A stretch of 64,000 nucleotides of DNA. Source: Paramacrobiotus metropolitanus (taxonomy: Eukaryota > Tardigrada > Eutardigrada > Parachela > Macrobiotidae). The notes under the pieces are model-generated. The model did not search any database, was not told the DNA's origin, and saw nothing but the letters and a program-made list of their open reading frames with translations. The position numbers and the translations under genes were made by a program. Below, piece by piece: positions 22,804-35,593 of this stretch; position 1 is the first letter of the stretch; the number at the start of each line of letters is the position of its first letter. The stretch spans positions 248,001-312,000 of the forward strand of contig NW_026570329.1 in NCBI RefSeq assembly GCF_019649055.1, read 5' to 3'.

Positions 22804-24772
22804 TCAATTCATTACAGAATTTCCAGTAGGAAGGTCAGCAGTCACTTTGAGTTGCAATCTCAAGGAGAAGTCCTGAGGATTAACGTATCCTCTCGCCGTA
22901 TCCAGTAACTGCTAAAAATGCAAACTTTCATGAATACCAAGTTACCAATTTCCCGGCTCCACACCCTTACCTCCATTGCGATATATTTCGGGAAACCGTA
23001 ACCATATGCATTGTTGAACAAGTGGGATGTCTCTACACAATTTCAAGTTAGCCCCTTCGCGAGGTCATAATCATAGGTTGTCGCTGTCGGAAATTAAACT
23101 AACTGCGTACACATACGTTTCGTAATTGGTGCAGTTTCCGTTTTCCATGGCAGCACACGCATGTTTGCATAAGCCTGGCACGTCCACGACGTCAGTTTCG
23201 GACCGCCACAACACCACAGGCGGAAGGTCAGATAAGCAGAATCACCGTCAGTTAACTTTGTGACATAAAGGCTCCTGCAAAACAGACATCAAGGGTGTTA
23301 TCTTTCCCCCATCTTGCCAGTTTCCGGTTGCTTTTGAGTCACTCACCAGAGCAGTTTTCTGACAGTAATGGGTTCGCTTAACGAAAAGGCAGGTAGCTCC
23401 GGCAGTGCCCTGACATCAGGAACCGTATAATTAATTACACCCTCAGCCCGCACATCTAGAAATACCGAAGTATTTTTACAACACGCTTGCAGTATTTAAA
23501 GAACGCACCGCCAAACTGACTTTGTCGGGGTTTCGTAGAATACGGCAGATGCGGTTTGATGGTGGCGTGTTTGTAGTGGTAGATGTTCAGTACCTCCGAT
23601 TGCAGCAACAAACCACTCTGAAGAACCCAAAACATTTCACATACGAGTCAAAAAACAAAACCTACGAATCGATGTGACCAGCATACCTTCACGGGCCCAT
23701 CCAGCAGCTGCATTATCCGTCAAGAGCGGAAACCGGATGAGGAACAACGCCTCGCCCAATACCTCACGCCGATTGCCGAACGAAGGGTCCAAGTTCCTTC
23801 GCGTGCACATGCTGACGGCCCACCTACCAGAAATGCGACCAATACGGAAATCGACGCTATGTCCAGTTGAAGTAGAACAGAACGTTTCGTTTACTTGTCA
23901 ACAGCCAAATAGATTAAATCTTCGTTGGCGGTCAGAGTGTCCCGACTGAGAATCGCGCGTAGGGCCTCTTGCCCGATCGCAAAGAATCGAGCCGACTGCC
24001 AGACAGATTTGGCTGATTCGTCAATCAGGCTTAAGCATTTTTCCAGGATACTTGGCGCGACGTTTCCATAGTGCACCGCCTAAGCAAACGCGATTGTTAA
24101 TTGCAAAGGAGGTGCAGCTATTACGGCAAACTTACACTATCCAGCATATCCAGACAGTTGCTGATGTTGAGCTGATTCAGGACAAATTCAGCGCACATGG
24201 CTAGCAGCAGGGGCAAGTCGTACTTGTCGGCGCAGCCCAGTGTGTGGAAAACGTTGTCCAGAGTGAAATTTCCCACCACATCGGTGTACAAGTAGCTGCA
24301 GAATCTTCTGTGTTACCGTGAGACAGCATTCGGTGAAGAGAGACAAATAAGTACCGTAACAACCGGATGACAGTCATTGTGATGCATACCTGAGCATATT
24401 GGCGAACGCGTCAGGAAAAACTTCAGGGATTTCGATGGGAGATGTGCAGTTATCGGGTAAACTTCCATAGAACATCGTGTGGAACACGGGACTGCGGACA
24501 CCCATTATGACCCTGCAAAAACTCACAAATGCAAACAAACTTAACAAAACCCAACGCATTTGGCAAGTAGAAAAGACATGAGCGGCTGTTACAAATCAAG
24601 TTCGGACATACTTATGAGCTGGAAAGATCTTCACGACTCCATAATCACGTCCCACAGCGAACTGAACATCGCTCATGTCTTCGCTGACTAACAGGTGTTT
24701 CACATAGTCGCCAAGCTCAGATACTAAGGCGGGATTCCCCACATCCACCAACTGGATGCCATTCTGAGACAT
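22804..24772 (-). CDS. BTB-BACK-MATH protein (copy B), one frameshift
   Basis: Paralogue of the copy at 15405-21406, with the same predicted role as a cullin-3 substrate adaptor. Exons, 5' to 3': 24612-24772, 24390-24512, 24136-24295, 23895-24079, 23687-23823, 23509-23617, 23347-23455, 23117-23274, 22971-23032, 22804-22911. The start MSQNGIQLVD at 24772 opens BTB (EDMSDVQFAVGRDYG). BACK shows SILEKCLSLIDE. The MATH segment shows GVINYTVPDVRAL, LTSWTCQAYANMRVLPWK, YGFPKYIAME and GYVNPQDFSLRLQLKVT. A 53-nt micro-intron (23456-23508) must be removed, because reading through it meets a stop. All phases agree except for one extra A near 23717 (GGATAATGCAG against GGATATGCAG in copy A), which shifts the frame after BACK. 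This is either a recent pseudogene or an assembly indel. About 445 residues if intact. Confidence 0.7.
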
Positions 24773-26756
24773 ATCTGTACCAGATAGTCAACCTGCGGAT
24801 GGAGATTACAAATGGATGTGCCAGAGTGCGACATAAACAGCGAACACTGCATCACCATTCAAAACGCACCTGAAGTCAATATCAACCAAGAATTTCAAAT
24901 CTGTCAACAGTTTATGGGTCAGCGAAAACAGGTAATGAAAATTGAAAAATTCATAGAACTACAACGACAAGAACTCATGTAAGACACTGCAGAGGATATT
25001 TTGGTTCCTGTGCTGGTCTTGCCGACAGTCACTGGCACACCGCTGCGATTTTTTCATATGAATGCCGCTCACCCGTTGGCGGTGAGCTATATCAACCCGA
25101 GCCGCTATTAACTCTAAAGAGTGTAGACTGTAGAGTGTCGACAGCAGAACACAATTGTCAGATGGTGAAAAACGAAAATTCCATTCCAATCTTAATTGTT
25201 TTAAAAAACCTAATAAGATGTAACTTATACACTTTTTTGTTATACACCTGTGAGTTGCCCCGTCTGCGACTACCGCCAAAACGGTATTCCTTTTGGCCAT
25301 CGTACGAATTTGTTGCAAAGAACTTAATTTTCTGCCTTATAATATTAATAATTACTGTCTTGCCATCCTTCATCAGTTTTGGTACTAATACCGGTAGTTT
25401 GTACTTGTATTGCGCTGTATTAAAGGTTTCCATGTATTTGTTACGGATGATGCAGCATTGTCGATATACCTCGTCATTACAGAATTATCGCTACTTTGAA
25501 GTACTTACTTAGACATCGGATGTCTGTTATTTTTTTCAGTTGAAAGGCGCCGTCGTTAAATATGTTATTGCTGGATACAAATAGCTGAGCTGTACTACTG
25601 AAATGGCGGTTGACGATTTGTTTTCTCGGATGCGTCGAATAATCCTTGCGAGTATACAGTATGTGCGTAGGTGTACAGTACTGCACTGTAGAGCTTGCAT
25701 AGTAGCGATGTTAACCAGGTAAAATCAATAATTATTATGCAAGAGGGTCAATATTTGCGATGACGCTTCGCGTGAAGGCAGCATAATGCGGCGATGGAGC
25801 AGCAGCACATATCACCGCGTGTCACAGCGCCTGATTCAGTCCACTTGACCCACAGCCGGCGCGGTGCTGCGTCTGGATCAAGGTGATTTCAGCCTCGCTT
25901 TCGGCCACCTAATTACAATAAACACACATGTTATGCACTAATTATTAAAGGGAACATATTGCGCCATAATTAGCTCATTTTTTGACAAGCTGCCAGCAAT
26001 ACACTATGGAAATTACAACTGCTGTGGAAAACCGTTCCCAGCATTCAAGGATATGTATGCGCGTACTACGGTACAGATATAATGCAGCTGCACTTCTACC
26101 CATACAAAAATAAACTCGGGCATCGAAATCGATTACCTCTGATAAATATTTTCCATAAGACGCGATAAATAATATTTTCCATGTGCGGTTAAGCTTATCA
26201 TCACTTACAATTTATACGCTATTCTACAATAATAAAACAATAATCATGCTCATTTTTAGAAATAATAAAAAATAATCAAAAACGAAAATAATACCGTGCT
26301 ATTTAATATTCGAATAAACCAAACATGAGCTTAGTTCCTTGTGTTACGATAAAAATTATCAGTATCTTATCCAAGCGCGGTAGCAGCGATTTCAGGTCTT
26401 TTTATGCGAACAGCAAACCGGTAGGCAATTGCCAGTTTGTCAAAAATCTCAGCAGCGTCATAATGTTTATCTGCCGCTTAATTTCCTATATTTGGCTATA
26501 TTATATGAAAGCCGTGAATGGAGTTTTGTTCAGCGGTGTTGGATGCGCACTTGACCATGAACTTGACTGGGCTGTGTATGCCACCACCACCATCACCGGC
26601 TAATTTATCTCCGGGGATTAGCATAATCGGACAAAGTGCTACGCACCGTGTACAGCTGTAAACGATACATCTCAACCCGCTAATTACCTTTTTTAAACAC
26701 CACCACACTAATTTATGATTTTTCCCCTTGTATCCATCCCGCTCACACGGCACTCC

Positions 26757-26781
26757 AACCCGGTAACCGGTTAACCGGGTT
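26757..26781. promoter_or_regulatory. Cluster of Grainyhead-like sites
   Basis: AACCCGGT, AACCGGTT (26765-26772) and AACCGGGTT are packed together with near dyad symmetry, about 0.9 kb upstream of the peroxidase start codon. AACCGGTT is the known consensus of the Grainyhead/CP2 family, which controls epidermal and cuticle genes in animals. Function here is inferred from the motif alone, and chance occurrence is possible. Confidence 0.3.
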
Positions 26782-27164
26782 CGTTCTGCGGTTACTTAGG
26801 GAAAAGGTGCCGTTAAGTGGCGGCAATTGTCCTCTGATAAAAATTATTTAAAGGTTAATGACAAAACCCGGGTAATGACGATTCATATTCGGCAACAGTT
26901 GGCGGAAAGAGTAATAATTGCTAAGTGAAATGGTCAGTGATAATGGCGGGTCCAACTTGACCCGTTCAGTGGATGCTGCGCGAATACGCCGTAGAGGAGA
27001 CAACTGTCAGGCTGTCACCATCATAACCCCATATCCATCCACTTAGCATTACGCAAAACAAATACAACGCTGCTGGATGGAACAACGATGTCTTTTCTTT
27101 AAGCAGCACACGCATCAGTCCACCGTTAAGCAGCTCTCGCATCTGACCGGCACCGCGCAAGAGT

Positions 27165-27565
27165 GACCTTTAATTTTTAACGGACAGACTAAACGTTGTG
27201 TGTGATATATATGCGGTGTATATTGAACGAAGAGACTTCATTGATTTTTTTACACTGTGTGATATATGTGCGCTATACATTAACGGACCGACTCCGTTGA
27301 TTTTTTATATGCTATATATATGCGTATATTTGGTATATATATTGGTATTAAAGTTAGTGTTGCTGTGTTTGGAAATTGTTAGTAAAATCCTGGCGGCGCG
27401 TTGATACGTTGATTGACCTTTAAATTAACGGACAGACTCGGCAGTTGTTTAGGCTGAGTAATATATATGCGCTGTATCAAAGATAGTGTTGCTGTATTTG
27501 AAAATTGTTAACAAATCCCGCCGGCGCGTTGATTCACACATGTGCGAGATGATACGTTGATTGAC
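27165..27565. repeat. Imperfect direct repeats upstream of the peroxidase gene
   Basis: The word ttaacggacagact or a variant recurs near 27177, 27284 and 27425. A block around tagtgttgctgt...ggcgcgttga occurs at about 27353-27404 and again at about 27482-27532, and gatacgttgattgacc occurs near 27403 and 27549. TA-rich gatatatatgcg words lie between them. This is a degenerate tandem array ending about 90 bp before the first coding exon. Confidence 0.65.
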
Positions 27566-27653
27566 CCCGGCGGGCGGACGGACGATCTGCTGGCGGATTT
27601 TTCCGGATTAATTGCCCACTGGCGCAACTGCCGCAGCGCGCGGAGCCCTGCTC

Positions 27654-30600
27654 ATGCCGGCACCGGCGCAGTTTGTTCTCACCATGTCGCTGACTGTGAT
27701 CTCCGTGTTGTTGTTACTTCCCTGCATAATATGCTCCATTACCGCCAACCTGACCACCCTCCCGGGCGGCATCCGCTCCACCATCAGCACCATCTCCGCG
27801 TTGAATGGCCGCGGAAAGACCAGTGTCGCGCCAAGGAATGACAGTGATGGAGAGTTGAATCAACTCCCGAGTCATTTGACGCTGCGGGCGTATCCAGAGT
27901 TGATGGCGGCACTTCCGGGGGGACTTCCGGCGGAAGCGGGGAATATTCCGCTGCAGAATGTGCGGTCGATTGCCGTGGGGAACGGGGTGCCGGTGGAGAC
28001 GTTGATGGGAAAGCCGGAAGCGGCGGCGACGGGAGCGACTGGTGCGGGCGCCGGTTCCGTAAATTATATTACGGTGGAAGCCAATGTGCCGCTGGCGCAT
28101 GCGTCGTACCAGTCTTCGCCACAGTCTTATATGAAAAGGTCAGTGATTTTTCTGTCCAGCTTCTTCGTCGCAGACGATCAGAATGATTTTTTTGCGAAGC
28201 GAGGGATTTTTCAAATTCTGAAAAGCCATTTAGTAGACCTTTTTAATTATTTCCAGTAATCCAGATACTGGAAGTTCTTATTCAGTTCTTATGTGTAGTC
28301 AAAGAAAAATGTCGAAAACAAGAAACTAGGAAACTTTTTGTAATTTTAGCATAAAATGCGTTATGATGACACTTCAGAAGTTTATAAGGAAAGTGTTTAT
28401 TGTTTAAGCGCAATAATTTTATTTGCGAAACGTTTTAACGTGAACTACTAACGTTTAACGTTTTAACGTACTTTGTGAAACAGAACTATAAATCTAAAGG
28501 TTCATTAGATCGTAGATTACTAGGGTATGATATCTATGCAGTTCAGGCATTGATAGTCCTGCAAGAATCAAATCGTGTATCGGAGCTTCTGCCGGTCTCC
28601 AAAGTCAATTTCTTAAACTGTTATTGTAACATTTCCACTAATATACGAAAAGGGTATTGAGAGAAAATGCTGAAGAAAAAATTGCTATGTGCTGGCTTCC
28701 AGGAACGTGAACTTGTTATGCCGGAAGTACATAGTGCCTGTGTCTGGTCCTATAATAATTATATTATTAGAAAATTTTATTTTATGTTATAAGACCAACG
28801 AAGTATGTAATATCTGTATAATAACGTATATTTTGGTGGCTATCGTTGGTGTTATCTGTTACCATAAAGCATTAATCAAAGCGTCATGTTTCGAATACGA
28901 TACTCGAATTAGTCGAACCTGCTGCGGAAACTAAAACAGACTGTGTAACGGCTAAACGTATACTCGTAGTAGGAAGCCTGATGGTATTTTGCTGTTGAAA
29001 ACATTTTTATTCTGTCTATGTTAGTAATACACAACAATAAGCGCACACTGCAGTACGTACACGCAGCAGCTTCAATAATTATTTATATTATTAATTTCAG
29101 TGCTTTGTTGACTCGTGTTTCCGCAATATGTTTACACCGCAGTCTGTAATACAGTACATGCTGTACGAGTGTTATAGTTTACCAATCAAATTTTTACTAC
29201 AGACAGTTTTGAAAATAATTTTAGACTGCATTCGCGTACGTAATATAATGGGAAGTGTATTAATCTAACGCAACAGTGTCGCGGCGGCAAGGCGGAAGTG
29301 TGCAGCGGCCCATTGTCCGGGCAGCAGTGGCCCGTGTGCCGTAGCCCCGGCGGCGCTTTCTGTTGCATAATCCGTCTCGGGCGCATTACGTGTGTGACGG
29401 CTGTCTGCGAGCATTGTTTGCCGGCCGCAGCGGAGCATCTGCGCGTGACACCCGGCATTGTTAATCCCCTTCCTCTGTGTCGCTAACTGTGACAATCCGT
29501 GTGTAATCCTCTGTACAGGTATCCGCACACTCACTACTCCACGGTGGAGCTGCCGCCCCTCCTGTACACGGAGCTGAAAGAGCGGGCTGACCACAGTCTG
29601 CAACGGGTCGATCAACTCCTCAACCGTGTTGAACCGGAACTGCTCAAAACCGGTAAAGACGCTAACCCCCGTGTTAAAGGCATATTGGCGCCGGTGGATA
29701 CGATGCCGGCATAATGTTGTGCTGGTTGTGTAATTGTTATATATTGTAGGTGCGTTTCTTAAAGCTAATAGCTCCGGCGCCTTCGCGTCCATTCACGAGT
29801 CACTGGGGCGGGCTAATACGAGGGCGAAACAGCTGTCCCGATCGGCATTGGTCGCTCTCGACATTTCCAAAGGATTGGCGCAAGAGTAGGGAATCCAGCA
29901 AAATTGGCAAAATTTTGCTAATATTCAAATCATTAGATAATTAAATTAAATCGATATACAGTACTTCTATGTAAAAAATGAGAGATGAGTTAAAGAAAAT
30001 ATTCAGTTTGAAATTAAATTAATTGAAGTTTAAGACTGAACAGGAACTAGAGTGTTATTATATGTTTTTGTATATGAAATGTGTTTGAAATCGGGTAATT
30101 TATAAATATTTGTACATCAAATGTTGTTCTACAGTTATCGGCTATCACGGGAACAAATTCATTATGCACTGCCTCAAATCAGTATATACGGGACAGTGCT
30201 GGGAGACGTCTGTGTGCTACCGCCTATTCCGGCATGTTCCTGCAAACCGGGCCGATTCCGGGAAATTGACGGCTTCTGCAATAATCCGTATCATCCCGAA
30301 TGGGGACGCTCATTTTCGGCTTTCCAACGATTTTTACCACCGGCGTACGACGACGGTCAGTTCGATAGAAATATGGCAAAACGCTTGACAAACTCATTAA
30401 TGGATCAACCGAAATCATAATATAAGCTAATTACGATTAACTGGTTAAAAAATGTGATACTAAAATTAATTATTAAAATTAAGGAAACTAATTGTGAAGT
30501 ATTAAAAAGCGTATTTAATTAGAACAGTTAAGTTAATCAGCACCAAATTTATTAGGAAAATCAAATTTATTAGGAAAATCAAAGTTCAAGAGAAATTATA

Positions 30601-33600
30601 TTATTAAGATGAATTATCGTTTGACATGCTGCAGTTAATTGCAGGCATCGAATCGCCACGTGCACGCGGCGTAAGTGGCAACCCACTGCCGTCGGCGCGC
30701 CTCATATCCACCGTTATGCATCCGGATGTGGACCGGCCGCACTGCCACTACACTCTCCTTCTGATGCACTTTGGACAGGTTGGATAAATAGCACCCGCAG
30801 CGTATTTGTACATCTTCAACGAGAAACCTCAACTTTATTGTTGCAGTTTATGGATCACGATATAAATCACACACCCACCACCACCACCGGCTTCGGTAAA
30901 TCAGCTAATATTCAGTGCTGCGAGGTGCCCTGGGGAATTCCCGGACATCCGGCGTGTTATCCCATTGAAATTCCGGCTGGGGATCAGTTTTATGCAAAAT
31001 ACAATTTGCGCTGTATGAATTTCGTACGATCGGAAGCGGCGCCCCGGCCCGGATGCGCATTAGGTACATTAAAGGTCACGCGGAATATTTTATGTAAAAT
31101 GTGCAACGATTTCATAATTCCAATTAGTCCCGGTATTTTTCCTCTAATTTTAATTCATAATTCAGCTTTAAGAATATTGATGAAAGAGAGTAATTATTTA
31201 TTTGTTGGGGCTGAATTTGTCAAAATCTAATTTTAAATAGGTATCTGCGTCACATAATGTGTGCAAATGTAATGATAGGACCGCGTGAACAAATGAATCA
31301 GCTAACCAGCTTCATCGACGGAAGTCAGATTTACGGATCAACCTATGACGATATGAAAAATATGCGGACGTACCAGTACGGCAAACTGCGGACGGTCTTC
31401 GTTGATTATTGTCACAAGGATGTCTTACCACCCGATCCAGAGACCGGCGACTGTCCGGATGCTACCGCATCGCTGCCGTGCTTCCGGGCCGGCGACAGTC
31501 GTGTGAACGAAAATACCGGTACTTTGACGAAAAATGCGCATCTTGGTTCGAGTTTCTCTGATTGCCAGCTTGCTATAATTTTTAACATCAAGTTAGTTTT
31601 TAAAGTACGCAATAAAAAAAGACTTTAAAACCTGAATACTTTTAAATTCAAAACTGTCTTTACAGAGATTCAATTTACAATGCAAAAAAAATAAAATTAA
31701 TGATAATACATTCAGGTTTCTTCTAAAAAATTAAACCATTTTATTTGCGGTACAACAAAGTTTAAATTTGCAATAAAATGAAAATATTTTCAACGAATGC
31801 AGGTCTGGCCACGATGCACATCTTGTTTTCACGGGAACACAACCGCATCGCGGAGGAATTGTACTACATGAACGCCCACTGGGATGATGAGCGGTTATTC
31901 CAGGAAGCCAGGAAAATTGTCGGCGCCATTCTCCAGCATATCACCTACAACGAATGGCTACCACTGGTTCTCGGCAAGGACGTCATGTACCAGAATGACC
32001 TTTGCCGCTGCCTACCGGCTTTACGGCGGCTACGATAAGACCGTCAATCCTAGCGCCGCCAACGTCTTCGCCACCGCCGCGTTACGGTCAGTAAAGGAGC
32101 ACCCGGTGACCTTTTAATTTTCTGAATACAGCGTTTGACTACAGATTCGGGCACACGTTGATCCCGTCGTGGTTCCGTTTCTTCAACAAATACCACGAAT
32201 ACATCGGGCAGAAGCAGTTGCGGGACGCTTCTTCAAACCATATCCGCTGTATCAGCCGGGCGTGGTGGATATGTATTTGTTGGGGATGATCAATGATAAC
32301 ATTCAGAAACGCGATACCTTCATGAGCAGCGAGATCACCGAGCATTTGTTTGAGTCGAAGCCCCATCAGTTCGGAGTGGATTTGGCGGCGATTAATATTC
32401 AGCGTGGCCGGGATCACGGTACACCCTAAAATCAAGTCTGACAACATATTATATTAATAATACAACCTATAAAATGACACTCTGCCAGTTTATACGAGTA
32501 TTAATGCCGACGTCAAATGCATAATTACCTATAATTCATTGCATGCATTATCCATAATGCGACGTACCGGCCTAATTACTACAGCAAATCTACTCTTATA
32601 GATTGCATATGAGATCGTAGTGCATGGGCGAAACGGTCCAATTACGTCTTTTCCTTCCTGTTCGTCAGTGCATTGTGCTGTCCAAGTAATATTCTAGTAA
32701 AATAACTTTTTTAAAATTTTGTAATTTAAATTATTGCTCAGAAATATTGATTGCTCAAGTTTAGTAGCGTTTTATAAAATTTACAGCATTGCCCCTTTAT
32801 AATTAGTGACCGACTGACCGCTGTGCTTGGTTGGTAAAGGCAACCCTGCGCGATCTTCGGCATTACAGATGTGAAGTACCCATGAAAACAAACTGATGCA
32901 TTTCAGGTTTGCCCCTTACAACGCCTGGCGGGAATTCTGTGGACTGCCAAAAGTGAACGCCTTCGATGACCTTAAGGATGTGATGCGGGCGGAAGTAGTG
33001 GAACGTTTCCGGACGGTTTATGAGTAAAATAATATCTTCGCAATTTGAATCCATAATACCATTAATACTGCATTAAACACATTTGTCTTTCTTTTAGAAC
33101 GGTAGAAGATATTGATCTGGTACGTATGTCGCAGTCGTTCAAGAACCTGGTCGATCACAAATAATTTTGACCATGTTGATAGTTTCCCGCCGGTATAGCC
33201 GAAGAGCCGCTGCATGACGGCCTCCTGGGTCCGACGTTCACGTGTCTGCTGACAAAACAGTTTGTTCATCTGAAGCGCGGTGACCGGTTCTGGTATGAGA
33301 ACGATGTACAGCCCAACGCTTTCACATCAGGTGGGTACCGGCCTTGGCAAAGCGGTGAGAGCGTCTAGTTTAAAATTGAAGATACTATTCTTTCCGCCAT
33401 ATATCATAGCGAAAAGCGCAAATATGTTTTTAGTACTTTTACGATGCGTAACAGTCCGACCGACATAATTATGTGGAGCAAAATAGAAGTCTTCTGAGCG
33501 AAGACTGATAATTCCGGTATGACAATCATTCTGTCTTTAAAGCGGTCTACCGTTAATAACTTTGTTGTTTGTCTACCAGTGTGGCAGTCCGAAGAAAAAC

Positions 33601-34178
33601 GGAATACTATCGTTAGTCTTATTTATGAATATAGTACGTTTTGCAGAGCAACTTTACGAACTGAGGAGGAGCAGTATAGCCCGGATTATCTGCGATAATT
33701 CCGATGAAGTAGAGACTGTACAGCCCAACGCTTTCGTCCATGTCTTGCCGTTAGTGTAAGTAACACTATCCAAAGCGGTCCTTACATGGTACAAGGGTTA
33801 TATACGTACCACGTTAATACCACGAGTAATTTCTAATAACATGTATTTTCTTGGGTAACAGAAATGAGAGTGCCATGTAAAGGACCGTTTCTCCCGCGTG
33901 AATTTGCAAGCATGGAAAGAAGGTACGCTACGTGAATGAATAAGAAATGACGATGGCTGTATGTATAAAGGGTAAAATTGTTTGTGCGTTTGGCAGTTCC
34001 CGAAGCAGCGGAGCTGAAGAGCGCCATTCATGACGCCGTGCAGCAGAGTGTTGCCCAGGCCGCCGGGCAGCTACGGGGAGGCCGGCTACTCGTGACCTTT
34101 GTGATGCATTCGATGCCAACTGTGTTGTCTGTTGTTCTGCGCTGTATAAATCTCTTCTCTGTTGTTTCTACTCCATAG
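27654..34178 (+). CDS. Secreted animal heme peroxidase (peroxinectin/chorion-peroxidase type)
   Basis: Would oxidise substrates with H2O2 outside the cell, for example by tyrosine cross-linking. Exons: 27654-28138, 29519-29652, 29750-29885, 30135-30355, 30645-30778, 30847-31063, 31279-31518, 31803-32086, 32145-32418, 32907-33023, 33098-33119, 33183-33330, 33647-33755, 33997-34178, about 900 codons. The N-terminus is hydrophobic ([17 protein letters not shown]), a signal peptide or anchor. The peroxidase domain starts near [16 protein letters not shown]. Key residues: distal His in [12 protein letters not shown] (split by an intron), catalytic Arg in [33 protein letters not shown], proximal His in [49 protein letters not shown]. 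Three frame changes are needed: at about 32000-32010, 32220-32230 and 32907-32912. Either the gene is decaying or these are assembly indels; the retained motifs and splice sites favour a working gene. The last exon is less certain. Confidence 0.85.
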
Positions 34179-35593
34179 TTATCAGTAACAGTTGCACAAA
34201 GTGAATAAAGCCAGCAGGCAAGATTTGAGTTACTGCACTTGAGTTCGTATGTATGTCAAGTCGAAACAGAAATAAGTCAACATAATTTAATTCAACAAAT
34301 AAAACCACAGTTTAGCAGCGTTGGATGATGGTTTGCTTATGGATATGGGAATGATTAACAAGTGAATTTTGACATTTAAGTTTGCTTTCCAGATAGAACA
34401 TTACTTATTATACTATGTTTGTAATTGAGAGCGGATACATGGCGATATAGTTTGTTAGCATTGCGTACAAATTGACAATTTTCAGCGCAGATCCCATCTG
34501 TACCCCAAACATCATTGTTTCCGAAGATAGTAGAGATGGTTGTAACTGGATGTACAATTTGCGAAAACCACGTAACCTGCCGTCCGCCACCTAACAATCA
34601 TTGTTTTCGACTTTAAAGAGCAGAAATTGTTGTACGAGGACGCTAAACCATTGTATTATGTATAAAACATTATTCTCGTTACAAGCAAATTGGCAGAGAA
34701 TTACATTGATTATCGGGCTTAGATCGCGCTTTCTGCAGAAGTCTTTCTGAGAAGAGTATCTGCATGTCGAGGACAAGTCAGACGCTGCTTCTCAGCAAAC
34801 AAAGGTCAGTTGATAACTTATTTAATTAATGAGTATTGTCAGATAGTTAACCGTGTTGTTTTATCCATTTGTCATTGCACTAACAAGTGTTGTTTTACTT
34901 ACAGAGTCCACTAAACTATACCGTAAAAGGTACAGTACATACAAGCAAGTTCTACCATAGACCTTGTGTACGAGTACGAATATATGGTAGTACATGCAAT
35001 GTGTGTATAGGTATGTTTGTTTGTGTCTGCTGGCAGTGCACACTTTGCAAGCGCGATTTCCCGTGCACGAACTCTGTGGTATTAACTTGAGAGAATCACT
35101 TACGGTACATGTAAGATCAGACGTCGTAAGTCCATGACCATTTATTTAATCTGGATGCCAGTCAGCTATGCCAGATGACGTTTCAACTTAAAATCACCAA
35201 ACACATTTACCGGTGTTTTCTGAAATGGTACACAGTTTCCGAAAATAGTGACTGTGTCTGGAAAAACGGGAACGGATAAAAGAATGACGCGCCAGAAGAT
35301 TGAGCGATTAGCATACATGCACTGCTAGAACCAAGCCGGACCGAATGACGCTTTGTATGTACATGTGCATTGTACCAAGTAACGGCAAATATCAGCAATC
35401 AAGATTATCCATCGATGTTTATCAATGGTATCGACGATCAAGTTGTGCTATCGATCTAGGAGTATGGTAGCACCGATGTATATGCTGTTCCCGGTGGTTG
35501 CTTGAAAGCAAGTTGAGAGTAGGTACATTACGGTTGAGAGTACATTAAGGTCAATCACGTTCTAATAAGTACAAAATCAATTGATCGTTCAAA
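34179..35593. other. Intergenic region between peroxidase and lectin genes
   Basis: No gene recognised. A TATAAAT word just upstream (34145-34151) lies in a segment that is repeated at about 38085-38200. I see no RNA gene or coherent open frame. Confidence 0.45.

Larger units (their letters stand above)
24773..27653. other. Intergenic region before the peroxidase gene
   Basis: No gene recognised in 2.9 kb. It contains a GC-richer patch at about 25770-25910 with no coding sense, AT-rich stretches, a Grainyhead-like palindromic cluster (26757-26781) and imperfect direct repeats (27165-27565). The open frames at 25158-25433 and 25135-25512 have no recognisable domain. Confidence 0.5.
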
